The position numbers and the translations under genes are program-made. This document shows positions 44,803-54,877 of a DNA stretch of 64,000 nt, in pieces. Under the pieces are notes generated by a model that saw only the letters and a list, made by a program, of their open reading frames with translations, had not been told where the DNA came from and made no database searches. The stretch lies in NCBI RefSeq assembly GCF_947489565.1, contig NZ_CANLEA010000012.1, forward strand, positions 162,565 to 226,564, in the 5' to 3' direction. The DNA is from an uncultured Kordia sp. Lineage in GTDB: Bacteria; Bacteroidota; Bacteroidia; Flavobacteriales; Flavobacteriaceae. Within the stretch, counting starts at the first letter, position 1, and each line of letters starts with the position of its first letter.

Positions 44803-45547
44803 TGGTTGTAAAGGTTTCTGTTGGGTATGTTACCGCGGTTAAATATAAAGCTTTTCCAGGCACCGAAGTTCCCGCTTTGCTTCGATCTCTCGATTCAATT
44901 ATTTGTTTAAATTCTGCTATGGATAATTTTCCTAATCCGACTTCTAATAGTGTTCCAACGATGGCGCGAACCATATTTCTCAGAAAACGATCGGCACAAA
45001 TGGTAAATACTAGTAATTCATTTTTTTGTTCCCAAACTGCTTTTTCAATTTTGCAGATATAGGTTTTTACATCTGTATGTGTTTTTGAAAAGCATTTAAA
45101 ATCGTTGTAGTTGAATAATTCTTTTGCCGCTTCGTTCATTACATCTATATCCAACTCTTTAAAAACGGTATGTGCTGATTGAATGTGAAACGGATTTTTT
45201 TGTGAAACAATCCAATATTCATAGGTTCTTCCTGTGGCATCAAATCGCGCATGTGCTTCTTCATGAACAGAATGAATTTTATGAATTGCTACATCTTTTG
45301 GCAAAAACGAATTCAACTTAAATGTTAATTCTGAAGGATCAAACGGTATGTCGGTATCAAAATGCGCATACATTTGTTTGGCATGCACACCTGCATCTGT
45401 TCTTCCTGCACCGACAATTGCTATGCTTGATCGTAATAAAGTAGACAAGGCTTTTTCGATAACTTCTTGTACTGAAATAGCATTCGGTTGATTTTGCCAA
45501 CCGTGATAATTTTTGCCATTATAAGAAAGTTCAATGAAGTATCTCAA
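44795..45547 (-). CDS. truA: tRNA pseudouridine synthase A
   Basis: 250 residues. Catalytic Asp in GAGRTDAGVHA (residue about 53), plus SYNGKNYHGWQNQP at the start and the FLRNMVRAIVGTL block near the end. Modifies uridines 38-40 of tRNA anticodon stems. First gene before the MsbA-like exporter. Confidence 0.96.
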   Translation of the reverse strand: MRYFIELSYNGKNYHGWQNQPNAISVQEVIEKALSTLLRSSIAIVGAGRTDAGVHAKQMYAHFDTDIPFDPSELTFKLNSFLPKDVAIHKIHSVHEEAHARFDATGRTYEYWIVSQKNPFHIQSAHTVFKELDIDVMNEAAKELFNYNDFKCFSKTHTDVKTYICKIEKAVWEQKNELLVFTICADRFLRNMVRAIVGTLLEVGLGKLSIAEFKQIIESRDRSKAGTSVPGKALYLTAVTYPTETFTTNG

Positions 45548-45649
45548 GGTAATATTTGCTACTTTTGTTTCAGACTCACAAAGATAAGTTATAATTCATT
45601 AGTTTGTGTGAATTCTGAATTATTTAGCAAACTTTTAAGGAGAAATTTC

Positions 45650-46147
45650 ATGAAGAAAATTTTATTATTATCTGATACGCATAGTCATATTGACGATCAG
45701 ATTTTAAAACATGTAAAGTATGCAGATGAAGTATGGCATGCAGGTGATATTGGCGATTTGTCTGTGACAGATACTATTAAAGCATTAAAGCCATTGCGTG
45801 GTGTGTATGGAAATATTGACAATGATAAAGCGCGTATGGAATTTCCTGAACATAATCGTTTTATGTGTGAAGGTGTTGATGTTTGGATAACACATATTGG
45901 CGGTTACCCGAATAAATATAATGTGCGTGTGCGCGATGAAATTCGTCAAAATCCGCCACAGCTTTTTATTTGTGGGCATTCGCATATTTTAAAAGTAATG
46001 TTTGACAAAAAACTGAATTTACTACACATGAATCCTGGTGCCTGCGGAAAACACGGTTTTCATAAAGTACGTACCATGCTACGTTTTGTGATTGATAACG
46101 ATAAAATCAAAGATTTAGAGATTATTGAACTCGCAAATAGACATTAA
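45650..46147 (+). CDS. YfcE/MJ0936-type metallophosphoesterase
   Basis: ATG at 45650 is preferred: it is preceded by AAGGAG (a good Shine-Dalgarno, unusual in this phylum) and starts directly with the motif MKKILLLSDTHSH. The longer frame overlaps the divergent truA. 165 residues with all metal motifs: DTHSH, HAGDIGD, GNID and GHSH. A small cytoplasmic phosphodiesterase; substrate unknown. Confidence 0.92.
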   Translation: MKKILLLSDTHSHIDDQILKHVKYADEVWHAGDIGDLSVTDTIKALKPLRGVYGNIDNDKARMEFPEHNRFMCEGVDVWITHIGGYPNKYNVRVRDEIRQNPPQLFICGHSHILKVMFDKKLNLLHMNPGACGKHGFHKVRTMLRFVIDNDKIKDLEIIELANRH

Positions 46148-46196
46148 TTTTTAGTTCTTATTGTAATTATATTAAATACAGCTCATTCTTAAAAAC

Positions 46197-46223
46197 AAAA
46201 CCCCAGCATGTTGCTGAGGTTTT
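46197..46223. terminator. Bidirectional terminator
   Basis: Stem AAAACC-C-CAGCA / TGCTG-A-GGTTTT with a 3-base loop, shared by the phosphodiesterase (plus) and the convergent GH18-like gene (minus). Confidence 0.75.
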
Positions 46224-46246
46224 TATCGTTATATATACTCGTATTT

Positions 46247-47101
46247 TTAACTTAACCCGCTTAAGATTGCATTTGAATATGCTGCTGGATCGTTTCCACA
46301 TTTTTCAATATCGTCGTATAACCAGATAAATCCACCTGTGATTTTATCTTTTTTCCACTTTGTGAATTGGCTATTAATTTGTTTTGGGTCCATTCCTTGC
46401 GTACAACCATCTCCGTGCTTACACCATAATCCTGGGTCTACAAAACCTGCTGCGTCAAAACCTTTCCCCATAGCGGCTTGCAAAGGTGCAATCCAACCAC
46501 TTTTTACGTTTCCAATATTATAAGCTCCTCCTGCATAACACTGTAAATTGAATCCTGTTACCAATCCTGGATTTGTTTTTTCTAAACTTACCAAACAGTT
46601 AATCCAAAATGGGCTATTTGTATATGGACAGAATGTAATTTCTTCAAATCCAATTGTTGCTAACATGCGACTAAATCTTGTAATTGTATTGATATTATAA
46701 TTTCCTTCATCATCATAATCAATTCCGTCAATTGCTGGAATCACATGACGTAATGTTTCAAAGTTTTTATATAAAATACTTGAAGGTCCGTCACCTTGCG
46801 TATTTAATAAAGTCATGATATGATAGAAATCATTGGTTTCCCATCCTCCTATTGAGAAAAGTATTCTATTAACGCTTCCTCCTTTTTTTATTTCTTCTAA
46901 TTGATCTCCCCAAGATGAATCGCCAACATACTGACCGTTTGTTATTATAAGCGTATCATTATAAGCAATGTCGCCATTTGGTCGCACATGAAGCGCCCAA
47001 CAAACTACTGTTGTAAATCCTGATTCTTTAATTGTTGGCAAAGCAGAGTTGTCACCTGGGTAAAAAGGTCCACCTCCATAAATTGATGCTGTAAGTCCCA
47101 T
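46247..47101 (-). CDS. GH18-like glycoside hydrolase (chitinase-like), no signal peptide
   Basis: 284 residues. TIM-barrel phrases ILFSIGGWE and the catalytic motif IDGIDYDDEGN, matching DxxDxDxE with Glu as acid. Late strand GFIWLYDDIEKC fits the last barrel strands. It lacks a chitin-binding domain and a recognisable signal peptide: the protein opens with MGLTASIYGGGPFYPGDNSA. That opening is also seen in GH18-like proteins exported by non-Sec routes or kept inside. Alone between terminators. Confidence 0.75.
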   Translation of the reverse strand: MGLTASIYGGGPFYPGDNSALPTIKESGFTTVVCWALHVRPNGDIAYNDTLIITNGQYVGDSSWGDQLEEIKKGGSVNRILFSIGGWETNDFYHIMTLLNTQGDGPSSILYKNFETLRHVIPAIDGIDYDDEGNYNINTITRFSRMLATIGFEEITFCPYTNSPFWINCLVSLEKTNPGLVTGFNLQCYAGGAYNIGNVKSGWIAPLQAAMGKGFDAAGFVDPGLWCKHGDGCTQGMDPKQINSQFTKWKKDKITGGFIWLYDDIEKCGNDPAAYSNAILSGLS

Positions 47102-47220
47102 AATTAATATTTTTATGTTAGGTTAATAAGTTGCATAAACTTACAATCGATTTGGTGGATATTTTAACGTGTTTTTCTTGATTTTTAGATGTACGTATTT
47201 TTACTTGGTTTGTTTAAATT

Positions 47221-47254
47221 AAAAAACTCCAAAGCTTTGACACTTTGGAGTTTT
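47221..47254. terminator. Bidirectional terminator after the DUF4293 gene
   Basis: Stem AACTCCAAAG (47225-47234) / CTTTGGAGTT (47243-47252), A-run before and T-run after. Confidence 0.75.
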
Positions 47255-47282
47255 ACGCACTAAGATTACTAAGATGTTAGGT

Positions 47283-47696
47283 TTATCGTAATCGATCTAC
47301 AGATTTTACAAGGTCTTCATCCTTTTTAATTGCTCGGTTTGCGAGCACTAATAAAACGATAGAAATAAGAGGAAGAACGACCCCAATACCTTTCTCAGAG
47401 ATTTTTTCAATCTCTCCAGATACGTTTAGCATTCGATATACAAATATCCCTAATAAAATAAGGTGAAATAAGATGTTGAAACGATTCAACACAAATTGTA
47501 ATTTTCTATTTTTAAATAAAAAGATGGTGATCAAAGCCAATGCAGCAGACGCCATAAATAAACCTAAATACACAAGGTCATCTTTGGCAAATACTTCTAC
47601 TTCATTTTCTAATGTATATAAACTGAACACAAATGTAAGACCACCCGCAATTGCCGCGACTAATAACATGTATAAACTTTGTATCCTTTGGATCAT
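47283..47696 (-). CDS. DUF4293 family membrane protein
   Basis: 137 residues, four TM helices, beginning MIQRIQSLYMLLVAAIAGGL, the signature start of DUF4293. The family is restricted to Bacteroidota and is usually divergent from rho, as here. A -7 element TATTTTTG (47721-47714, minus) lies close to the ATG. Function unknown. Confidence 0.9.
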   Translation of the reverse strand: MIQRIQSLYMLLVAAIAGGLTFVFSLYTLENEVEVFAKDDLVYLGLFMASAALALITIFLFKNRKLQFVLNRFNILFHLILLGIFVYRMLNVSGEIEKISEKGIGVVLPLISIVLLVLANRAIKKDEDLVKSVDRLR

Positions 47697-47877
47697 ATCT
47701 TAAAATTGGATCACAAAAATAATAGTTCTTTTCATAAAATACTATTTTGTTTATTAAAATAAATTTGTATTATTGCATAGATAATTCATAATCTATTGTT
47801 ATTAATAGATTTACACACTTCTTAGCGAGTATCATCACTACTCATTTTTCAAAAAACAATTCATTACAAGCCAATAC

Positions 47878-49629
47878 ATGTTAGAAATATCAGAATTAAA
47901 AAGTAAAAAACTTCCTGAATTACAGGAGATAGCCAAGGCTTTATCCGTTCCAAAATATAGAACTTTAAAAAAATTAGATTTAATTTATAAAATCTTAGAC
48001 CTTCAAGCTACTAATCCTGAGTCGGTTGCACCTATTACAAAAACCGAATCAAAATCAGAAGATCCAGCACCTAAACGAAAGCGTATTAAAAGAGAGCCTA
48101 ACCAAAGAGCCGATAAAAAACCAGCGACTCCACCAGCAGCTCCGCAACAAAAAAAGCCTACACCTACGCCTACTCCTTCTGAAAAACCTAATCCACAACC
48201 GGCTTCTAAACAAAACAAACCTGCTCGTAAGACATCTGATAAGAATCAAAAAAATAATCCACCACAGGCTAAAAAAGAAGATTCTAAAAAACCTGAAAGT
48301 GATAATTCAGATACTGCTACTGTTGCAAAAAACAATAACAACAATAATAACAATAATAATAAGAAGCAACAGAATAACAATAACAACAAAAACAACAATA
48401 ACAACAATAAGAAAGATCATTCACAACAGAATAAACACAACAAGAAAGATCATTCACATAAAAATAACGGGAATAAAGACCAACGTAATCGTTACCGCGA
48501 ACCTGATTTTGAGTTTGACGGAATTATTGAAAGCGAAGGTGTACTTGACATCATGCAAGATGGATACGGATTCCTAAGATCATCTGATTATAATTATTTA
48601 TCATCTCCAGATGATATTTATGTATCACAATCGCAAATTCGCTTGTTCGGGTTGAAAACTGGAGATACTGTATTAGGAATTGTTCGCCCTCCAAAAGAAG
48701 GAGAAAAATATTTCCCCTTAATTAAAGTGAGCAAAATAAATGGTTTAGATCCGCAAGTAGTACGAGATCGTGTTGCTTTTGAACATTTAACTCCATTGTT
48801 CCCAGATGAAAAATTTAATTTGGCTGAACGTCAAAGTACAATTTCTACACGAATCATGGACTTGTTTTCTCCTATCGGGAAAGGACAAAGAGGAATGATT
48901 GTTTCGCAGCCAAAAACAGGTAAAACTATGTTACTGAAAGATGTTGCAAATGCTATTGCTGCAAATCATCCTGAAGTATATCAAATAGTTTTATTAATTG
49001 ATGAGCGTCCGGAAGAAGTTACCGACATGCAACGTAATGTTAAAGGAGAAGTTATTGCTTCAACGTTTGACAAAGAGGCTTCTGATCACGTAAAAGTGGC
49101 AAATATTGTTTTAGAAAAAGCAAAGCGTTTGGTAGAATGTGGTCATGACGTAGTTATTCTATTAGATTCTATCACAAGATTGGCCAGAGCATACAACACA
49201 GTACAACCTGCTTCTGGTAAAATATTAAGTGGTGGTGTGGATGCAAATGCACTACACAAACCAAAACGTTTCTTTGGAGCGGCTCGTAATATTGAAGGGG
49301 GTGGATCATTATCTATCATTGCAACTGCATTGACAGAAACTGGTTCTAAGATGGACGAGGTAATTTTTGAAGAATTTAAAGGAACTGGTAATATGGAACT
49401 TCAATTGGATCGTAAGATTTCTAATAGAAGAATTTTCCCTGCTATTGATCTTACTTCTTCAAGCACACGTAGAGACGATTTATTACTTGATGAAACCACG
49501 ATTCAACGTATGTGGGTAATGCGTAAATATTTAGCTGATATGAATCCTGTAGAAGCGATGGAATTCATTAATCAACGTATCAAACAAACTAGAAACAACG
49601 AAGAGTTTTTAATTTCCATGAATGGATAA
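47878..49629 (+). CDS. rho: Transcription termination factor Rho with long Asn/Lys-rich insertion
   Basis: 583 residues, against about 419 in E. coli. Rho N-domain (1-45), then a disordered insertion from about 45 to 205: Lys/Pro-rich first, then poly-Asn (NNNNNNNNK at about 150-180), then His/Lys-rich. The cold-shock RNA-binding domain follows ([15 protein letters not shown]), then the ATPase: Walker [10 protein letters not shown], Walker [11 protein letters not shown], and Q/R loops. In Bacteroides thetaiotaomicron a similar disordered insertion drives Rho condensates. A -7-like TAAATTTG sits at 47760-47767. Confidence 0.95.
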   Translation: MLEISELKSKKLPELQEIAKALSVPKYRTLKKLDLIYKILDLQATNPESVAPITKTESKSEDPAPKRKRIKREPNQRADKKPATPPAAPQQKKPTPTPTPSEKPNPQPASKQNKPARKTSDKNQKNNPPQAKKEDSKKPESDNSDTATVAKNNNNNNNNNNKKQQNNNNNKNNNNNNKKDHSQQNKHNKKDHSHKNNGNKDQRNRYREPDFEFDGIIESEGVLDIMQDGYGFLRSSDYNYLSSPDDIYVSQSQIRLFGLKTGDTVLGIVRPPKEGEKYFPLIKVSKINGLDPQVVRDRVAFEHLTPLFPDEKFNLAERQSTISTRIMDLFSPIGKGQRGMIVSQPKTGKTMLLKDVANAIAANHPEVYQIVLLIDERPEEVTDMQRNVKGEVIASTFDKEASDHVKVANIVLEKAKRLVECGHDVVILLDSITRLARAYNTVQPASGKILSGGVDANALHKPKRFFGAARNIEGGGSLSIIATALTETGSKMDEVIFEEFKGTGNMELQLDRKISNRRIFPAIDLTSSSTRRDDLLLDETTIQRMWVMRKYLADMNPVEAMEFINQRIKQTRNNEEFLISMNG

Positions 49630-49653
49630 TTAAAAGATAGTATCATAAAATAT

Positions 49654-49687
49654 AAAAAGCTGCTCAATACATATTGAGCAGCTTTTT
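49654..49687 (+). terminator. Terminator of rho
   Basis: 15 bp perfect stem AAAAAGCTGCTCAAT (49654-49668) / ATTGAGCAGCTTTTT (49673-49687), loop ACAT. Confidence 0.85.
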
Positions 49688-49718
49688 CATTTTGAGATAT
49701 TAGGTAAAAATAGGGTAC

Positions 49719-49744
49719 AAAAAAACTCCAACTAAATTGGAGTT
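49719..49744 (-). terminator. Terminator of rpsT
   Basis: Stem AACTCCAA (49724-49731) / TTGGAGTT (49737-49744), loop CTAAA; T-run on the minus strand. Confidence 0.8.
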
Positions 49745-49773
49745 AATTATATATTTTAGATAAGTACTTTTTC

Positions 49774-50025
49774 TTAAAGAGTACCTACGTGCTTTGCTAA
49801 TTTTGATTTTAAGTTTGCAGCTTTATTATTGTGAATAATATTACGCTTAGCTAACTTATCAATCATAGAAGTTACGTTAGAGAATAAAGCTTCAGCTTCT
49901 TTCTTATCAGTAACAGATCTCAATTTCTTAATAGCGTTACGAGTCGTTTTATGCTGATATCTATTTCTTAGACGCTTCGTCTCGTTACTTCTAATTCTTT
50001 TTAATGCTGACTTATGATTTGCCAT
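49774..50025 (-). CDS. rpsT: 30S ribosomal protein S20
   Basis: 83 residues, beginning [20 protein letters not shown] as usual for S20; highly basic and helical. Binds 16S rRNA in the 30S body. The two tRNA-Glu genes lie just upstream on the same strand, with a terminator downstream. Confidence 0.97.
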   Translation of the reverse strand: MANHKSALKRIRSNETKRLRNRYQHKTTRNAIKKLRSVTDKKEAEALFSNVTSMIDKLAKRNIIHNNKAANLKSKLAKHVGTL

Positions 50026-50065
50026 CTCTCTTCTTAATTATCTTTTTTTAAACTTATCTGTTTAG

Positions 50066-50137
50066 TAGCCCGTAGGGGATTCGAACCCCTGTTACCAGGA
50101 TGAAAACCTGGCGTCCTAACCCCTAGACGAACGGGCC
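50066..50137 (-). tRNA. tRNA-Glu (UUC)
   Basis: 72 nt. Acceptor stem GGCCCGT/ACGGGCT, anticodon stem CCAGG/CCTGG with loop TTTTCAT giving anticodon TTC, and T-loop GTTCGAATC. The CCA end is not encoded. Identical to the copy at 50211. Confidence 0.95.
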
Positions 50138-50210
50138 ATCATTTTTCAATGAGGATGCAAATTTAATCTATAAATTCAAATTTGCAAATAAAACTTTCAG
50201 AAAAAATTGG

Positions 50211-50282
50211 TAGCCCGTAGGGGATTCGAACCCCTGTTACCAGGATGAAAACCTGGCGTCCTAACCCCTAGACGAACGGGCC
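50211..50282 (-). tRNA. tRNA-Glu (UUC), second copy
   Basis: Same 72 nt as the copy at 50066-50137, separated from it by 73 bp of unrelated sequence. Both follow in one direction with rpsT, so a common precursor is likely. Confidence 0.95.
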
Positions 50283-50360
50283 ATTATTTCTGTTAGCGGA
50301 TGCAAAAATACAACTATTTTTATATGCTCCAACTATTTTTAAAAGTTTTTTTACTTTTTT

Positions 50361-51839
50361 TTAATATGCTTTGGCAAATAGAACTCGCTTAGTCGATTTC
50401 TGACCCGAATATACACATTTTCCTTCTTCTTCCAAAGCATCTAATGGAATACATCGAATTGTTGCTTTTGTTAGCTCTTTTATTTTGTTTTCAGTTTCTG
50501 CTGTTCCATCCCAATGTGCAGAAACAAATCCTCCTTTATTTGCTATAACATTTTTAAATTCTTCAAAGGTATTAACGACTGTAGTGCTCTCATCTCTGAA
50601 ATTCTTAGCCTTAGCAAATAAATCTTCTTGAATCGTCTCTAAAAGGCTTAAAACGGTTGCTACAGCGTCTTCTTGTGCTACAGATTGTTTTTCAAAAGTA
50701 TCTCTACGTGCTATTTCTAATGTTCCATTCTCCAAATCACGTGCTCCCATAGCTATACGCAATGGTACTCCTTTAAGTTCCCACTCCGCAAACTTAGCTC
50801 CTGGACGCAATGTATCTCTTTTATCAAATTTAATAGCAATTCCTTTTTCTTTCAATTGACTTGAAATTTCTGCTACCTTTTCAGCAATCGCATCAAATTG
50901 TTCTTCATTTTTATATATAGGCACGAATACAACTTGAATTGGCGCTAATTTTGGAGGCAATACCAATCCTGCATCATCACTGTGTGTCATAATCAATCCT
51001 CCCATCAATCGTGTAGAAACTCCCCATGAAGTAGCCCATACCAATTCTTGTTTCCCTTCTCTAGTTACATACTTTACATCAAATGCTTCTGCAAAGTTTT
51101 GTCCTAAAAAGTGTGAAGTTCCGGCTTGCAGCGCTTTTCCATCTTGCATTAAAGCTTCAATAGTATACGTATCTAATGCTCCTGCAAAACGCTCACTTTC
51201 AGTTTTTGCTCCTTTAACTACTGGCATTGCCATAAAATCTTCGGCAAATTCTGCATACACTTTTTGCATTTGTAAAGATTCTGCTACAGCTTCATCTTTC
51301 GTTGCATGTGCAGTATGTCCTTCTTGCCATAAAAATTCAGCAGTTCTTAAAAATAAACGTGTACGCATTTCCCAACGTACTACATTTGCCCATTGATTTA
51401 TTAAAATAGGTAAATCTCTATACGATTGAATCCAATTTTTATATGTGTTCCAAATAATTGCTTCACTAGTTGGACGAACAATAAGTTCTTCTTCCAATTT
51501 AGCATGAGGGTCAACTATCAGTTTTCCTTCGTTATCTGGATCTGTTTTTAATCTATAATGAGTAACTACTGCACACTCTTTTGCAAAGCCTTCTGCGTTT
51601 TTTTCTTCGGCTTCAAAGAGACTTTTGGGTACAAATAATGGAAAATAAGCATTTTCATGCCCAGTTTCTTTAAACATTTTATCTAATTGCGCTTGCATTT
51701 TTTCCCAAATGGCATACCCATAAGGCTTAATTACCATACAACCTCTAACGGCCGAGTTTTCAGCTAAATCAGCCTTTACGACCAATTCGTTATACCATTT
51801 TGAATAATCCTCAGATCTCTTTGTTAATTTCTTACTCAT
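50361..51839 (-). CDS. proS: Prolyl-tRNA synthetase (archaeal/eukaryote-like type)
   Basis: 492 residues, the short form without an editing insertion. Class II motifs: [15 protein letters not shown] with [52 protein letters not shown] and the C-terminal anticodon-binding domain. Ends in KRVLFAKAY, the usual C-terminal Tyr of this type. Charges tRNA-Pro. Confidence 0.96.
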   Translation of the reverse strand: MSKKLTKRSEDYSKWYNELVVKADLAENSAVRGCMVIKPYGYAIWEKMQAQLDKMFKETGHENAYFPLFVPKSLFEAEEKNAEGFAKECAVVTHYRLKTDPDNEGKLIVDPHAKLEEELIVRPTSEAIIWNTYKNWIQSYRDLPILINQWANVVRWEMRTRLFLRTAEFLWQEGHTAHATKDEAVAESLQMQKVYAEFAEDFMAMPVVKGAKTESERFAGALDTYTIEALMQDGKALQAGTSHFLGQNFAEAFDVKYVTREGKQELVWATSWGVSTRLMGGLIMTHSDDAGLVLPPKLAPIQVVFVPIYKNEEQFDAIAEKVAEISSQLKEKGIAIKFDKRDTLRPGAKFAEWELKGVPLRIAMGARDLENGTLEIARRDTFEKQSVAQEDAVATVLSLLETIQEDLFAKAKNFRDESTTVVNTFEEFKNVIANKGGFVSAHWDGTAETENKIKELTKATIRCIPLDALEEEGKCVYSGQKSTKRVLFAKAY

Positions 51840-51939
51840 TCTTAGTAGTTTGGCACAAATATTGTGAATATGTTAAATAAAAAATAGTTTCGACAAAACT
51901 AACTATTTTTGTAGTGTTCAACAATTAATTTTAGGAGAT

Positions 51940-53010
51940 ATGCGAGTAATTTACCATTTACGAAACAACATCAAGGCTATACATATTTTAGCAATAACTT
52001 TTTTGACATTAACATCTTGTGGCACATACCAGCAAGCCACGTACGATGACGGAATTTATAATACTGGTGAACAAAGAAGTGAAACAGCAGAAGTTGTTTA
52101 CGATAATAATAGTAATACTAATAATGCATATCAAAATTATTTTGAGCAAAAATCGTATGAAGCAGACGATCGCTATGGTGATGTATTTACAGATGTAGAA
52201 TCTTATTCTAGTCAAGGTAATGTTGAACCACAACCTGAAACAGACGTTGACGCAATTGGATACTCAGAAAGCTATTCTCCTTGGGGAGAAACCGCAGATG
52301 ATATCACTATAAATGTTTATGGTGGATCTCAATTTGGTTGGAACAACTGGGGAGGCTTTAATAACTGGGGCTGGAACCGTTGGGGTTGGAACAACTGGGG
52401 CTGGGGAGGCTTTAATAACTGGGGCTGGAACCGCTGGGGTTGGAATAACTGGGGCTGGGGAGGCTACAACAACTGGTGCTGGGGAGGCTTTAACAACTGG
52501 GGCTGGGGAGGCAACTGGGGTTATGGACCATACTGGCGTTCTCCTTACAGAAACTACGGATACGCATACAATAGAGGACGAAGAAGTTATGCTAGTAGAG
52601 CTCTAGCTAACCGAAGAGCAAGTTACTATTCAAGAACTACAAACAGAAATGGTAATCGCTACTCTACGAGTCGATCTTCTAGAAGAGGAAATACAAATGC
52701 TCGAACTACACGAAATACTAGAAACACAAGAGCTACTAGAAACACACGTAACACAAGATCAACACGCGCTACAAGAAATACGCGAAATACACGTAATACT
52801 GTAAGATCAACAAGAAATACTCGCAACACAAGATCTACACGTTCTACTAGAAGTAATCCAGTACGTTCAAATTTTAATAACAGATCAAGAGTCAATAGCT
52901 CTTCTTCAAGATCATCAAGCGGTTCTTCAATGAGATCGTCTGGTGGTGGTGGATCGAGATCATCTGGTGGTGGAAGCCGTGGCGGAGGAAGAAGAGGCGG
53001 AAGAAACTAA
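51940..53010 (+). CDS. Repeat-rich lipoprotein (Trp/Gly/Asn and Arg/Thr/Asn tracts)
   Basis: 356 residues. Signal and lipobox (LTLTSCGT). Residues about 125-205 are WGWNNWGWGG-type repeats, and about 245-310 Arg-Thr/Asn triplets (TRNTRNTRATRNTR), then a Ser/Arg/Gly-rich tail. Highly basic C-terminal half after an acidic N-terminal half. Probably a low-complexity surface or envelope protein. It stands 48 bp before a FadL-like porin gene and likely shares its transcript. A TATTTTTG element lies at 51904-51911. Function unknown. Confidence 0.75.
   Translation: MRVIYHLRNNIKAIHILAITFLTLTSCGTYQQATYDDGIYNTGEQRSETAEVVYDNNSNTNNAYQNYFEQKSYEADDRYGDVFTDVESYSSQGNVEPQPETDVDAIGYSESYSPWGETADDITINVYGGSQFGWNNWGGFNNWGWNRWGWNNWGWGGFNNWGWNRWGWNNWGWGGYNNWCWGGFNNWGWGGNWGYGPYWRSPYRNYGYAYNRGRRSYASRALANRRASYYSRTTNRNGNRYSTSRSSRRGNTNARTTRNTRNTRATRNTRNTRSTRATRNTRNTRNTVRSTRNTRNTRSTRSTRSNPVRSNFNNRSRVNSSSSRSSSGSSMRSSGGGGSRSSGGGSRGGGRRGGRN
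52354..52461 (+). repeat. 54 bp tandem repeat, two copies
   Basis: Units 52354-52407 and 52408-52461 differ at two positions; they code for GFNNWGWNRWGWNNWGWG. Confidence 0.8.
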
Positions 53011-53058
53011 ACCCATATTAACATTTTTATATCCCTAAAAATAATACTATACTAAATT

Positions 53059-54579
53059 ATGAAAAAAGTATTCATACTATGCATAGGTTTGCTTGCTATG
53101 TCTGTAAGTGACGCCCAAAACTTAAATGATGTCGTTCGGTATTCTACCGAAAACTTAAATGGGACAGCACGTTTTAGAGCAATGAGTGGAGCGTTTGGAG
53201 CCCTTGGAGGAGATTTCTCAGCTTTTTCAATAAATCCAGCAGGTTCTGCCGTTTTTAATACTAGCGAAGTAACCATATCATTAACTAATTATAATAACGA
53301 CAATGATGTTTCTTATTTTGGAACAACTTCAAACAGAAACGAATCTGAATTTGATTTGAATCAAGCCGGAATTGTATTTGTCTTTAATGACACAGCAGGT
53401 GGCGACTGGGGAAAAATTTCTTTAGGATTGAATGTTCAAAATAATGACAATTATTACAATAATATTTTTGCTACTGGAACAAACTCTTCTAGAGGAATTG
53501 CAGATTATTTTCTTTCGTTTGCCAACGGACAGGCATTAGGAGATATTGCACAGTTCCCAGGAGAAAGTGATAGTGACACATATCGATTTTTAGGTGAAAA
53601 CATAGGTTTCGACGCACAGCAAGGATTTCTAGGCTATGAAGGATTCGTAATTAATCCAGATGTAGATGATGATGCAAATACAACGTATAATTCAAATGCT
53701 GATTATTCTAATGGCGCTATTCACGATTATATTGTTCAAACTTCTGGATTCAACAGAAAGTACACATTCAATGTAGGTGCAAAATATAAAGACAACTTAT
53801 ACCTAGGACTAAATGTTAACTCGCACGATGTTGACTATAGAGAACGAAAAGTATTGATAGAAACTCCAGTAAATACTGCTTCTGGACTGCAATATGCAGA
53901 GTTTTCTAACGAACTATACACATATGGTGTTGGAATTTCTTTCCAAGTCGGTGCGATCTTAAAATTACAAAATGTTCGTTTAGGTGGTTCATACCAATCA
54001 CCAACTTGGTACAGCTTAAATGATGAGTTAAGTCAAGGATTAAGTACTGATTTTAGAAATCCAGCAAGCCCAACAGAAATTTTACGAAGAGACATTTTTC
54101 CAAATGTAGTAAACGCATACAGAGAACATAGAATTGTGACTCCAGGAAGCCTAACTGGTAGTTTTGCTTATATATTCGGGAAAAGAGGTTTAATTAGTTT
54201 TGATTATTCTTTAAAAGACTATTCAAACGCAAAATTACGCCCAACAAATGATTTTCTTGCTGCAAATAATGATATTGACAATCAACTACAGGCTGCTTCA
54301 ACATATAGAGTTGGAGGAGAATACAGAATTAATCAATTTAGTTTACGTGGAGGATATCGTTTTGAACAAAGTCCATTCCAAGACAACTCAACTATAGGAG
54401 ACTTAGAAGGATATTCTTTAGGAATAGGATATAATTTTGGAAGCTTGTCATTTGATGTAGCATATGATAGAAGCGAACAAGCTAGAAATCCACAACTTTT
54501 CCAATCTGGTTTAACAGATCGTATCAACATCAACAACATAAATTCAAACGTAACATTTTCAGTAACGTTTAAACTATAA
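53059..54579 (+). CDS. OMPP1/FadL/TodX-family outer-membrane protein
   Basis: 506 residues. Signal peptide (MKKVFILCIGLLAMSVSDAQ), then the N-terminal hatch-like segment RFRAMSGAFGALGGDFSAFS with NPAGSAVF, the FadL family hallmark, followed by beta-barrel strands to the C-terminus (VTFSVTFKL ends in a hydrophobic strand with a terminal Leu). Family members carry hydrophobic compounds across the outer membrane. The Trp-rich lipoprotein precedes it. Confidence 0.85.
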   Translation: MKKVFILCIGLLAMSVSDAQNLNDVVRYSTENLNGTARFRAMSGAFGALGGDFSAFSINPAGSAVFNTSEVTISLTNYNNDNDVSYFGTTSNRNESEFDLNQAGIVFVFNDTAGGDWGKISLGLNVQNNDNYYNNIFATGTNSSRGIADYFLSFANGQALGDIAQFPGESDSDTYRFLGENIGFDAQQGFLGYEGFVINPDVDDDANTTYNSNADYSNGAIHDYIVQTSGFNRKYTFNVGAKYKDNLYLGLNVNSHDVDYRERKVLIETPVNTASGLQYAEFSNELYTYGVGISFQVGAILKLQNVRLGGSYQSPTWYSLNDELSQGLSTDFRNPASPTEILRRDIFPNVVNAYREHRIVTPGSLTGSFAYIFGKRGLISFDYSLKDYSNAKLRPTNDFLAANNDIDNQLQAASTYRVGGEYRINQFSLRGGYRFEQSPFQDNSTIGDLEGYSLGIGYNFGSLSFDVAYDRSEQARNPQLFQSGLTDRININNINSNVTFSVTFKL

Positions 54580-54612
54580 TATTACATCATCTTAACCGAT
54601 TCATTTTACCAT

Positions 54613-54646
54613 AAAAAACCTCATTAGTATTAATGAGGTTTTTTTA
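54613..54646. terminator. Bidirectional terminator after the FadL-like gene
   Basis: 14 bp stem AAAAAACCTCATTA (54613-54626) / TAATGAGGTTTTTT (54631-54644), loop GTAT. Between it and the next hairpin is a palindrome TGAATCTG-CT-CAGATTCA (54731-54748) of possible operator type. Confidence 0.8.
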
Positions 54647-54812
54647 TGCTTTGTCTTGTGAAGAATTATGATAAGATATAATGCTTTGCTAAAAGTTATA
54701 TAAACGAATAAATGCACTTTTCAGCATTCTTGAATCTGCTCAGATTCACTCTCCACTTCTACTCTTCTTGACCTATTTATATATACATTTCTAAAGACTT
54801 CATCTAAATCAT

Positions 54813-54848
54813 AAAAAAAACCGAAGCTAATTTTCTCCGGTTTTTTAT
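54813..54848. terminator. Terminator of the giant T9SS type B gene
   Basis: Stem AAAAAACCG(A)AG / CT(C)CGGTTTTTT with loop CTAATTTT, with T-runs in both directions. Confidence 0.75.
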
Positions 54849-54877
54849 ATTTTTCTTTTCTATTTGTTTGATGTGAA

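Noticed and set aside
47161..47265. Small plus-strand frame MYVFLLGLFKLKN over the DUF4293 terminator
   Set aside because: Reads through the terminator stem; no start signal; composition not gene-like.
48026..48577. 183-residue frame overlapping rho
   Set aside because: Alternative-phase reading of the AAT/AAC and Lys-rich tract; pure low complexity.
52313..52606. 97-residue frame inside the Trp-rich lipoprotein gene
   Set aside because: Shifted reading of the 54 bp repeat (GAGTTGAGEALTTGAGE pattern) with no start signals of its own.
54658..54760. 12-residue minus-strand frame MLKSAFIRLYNF
   Set aside because: Too short and without any supporting signal.
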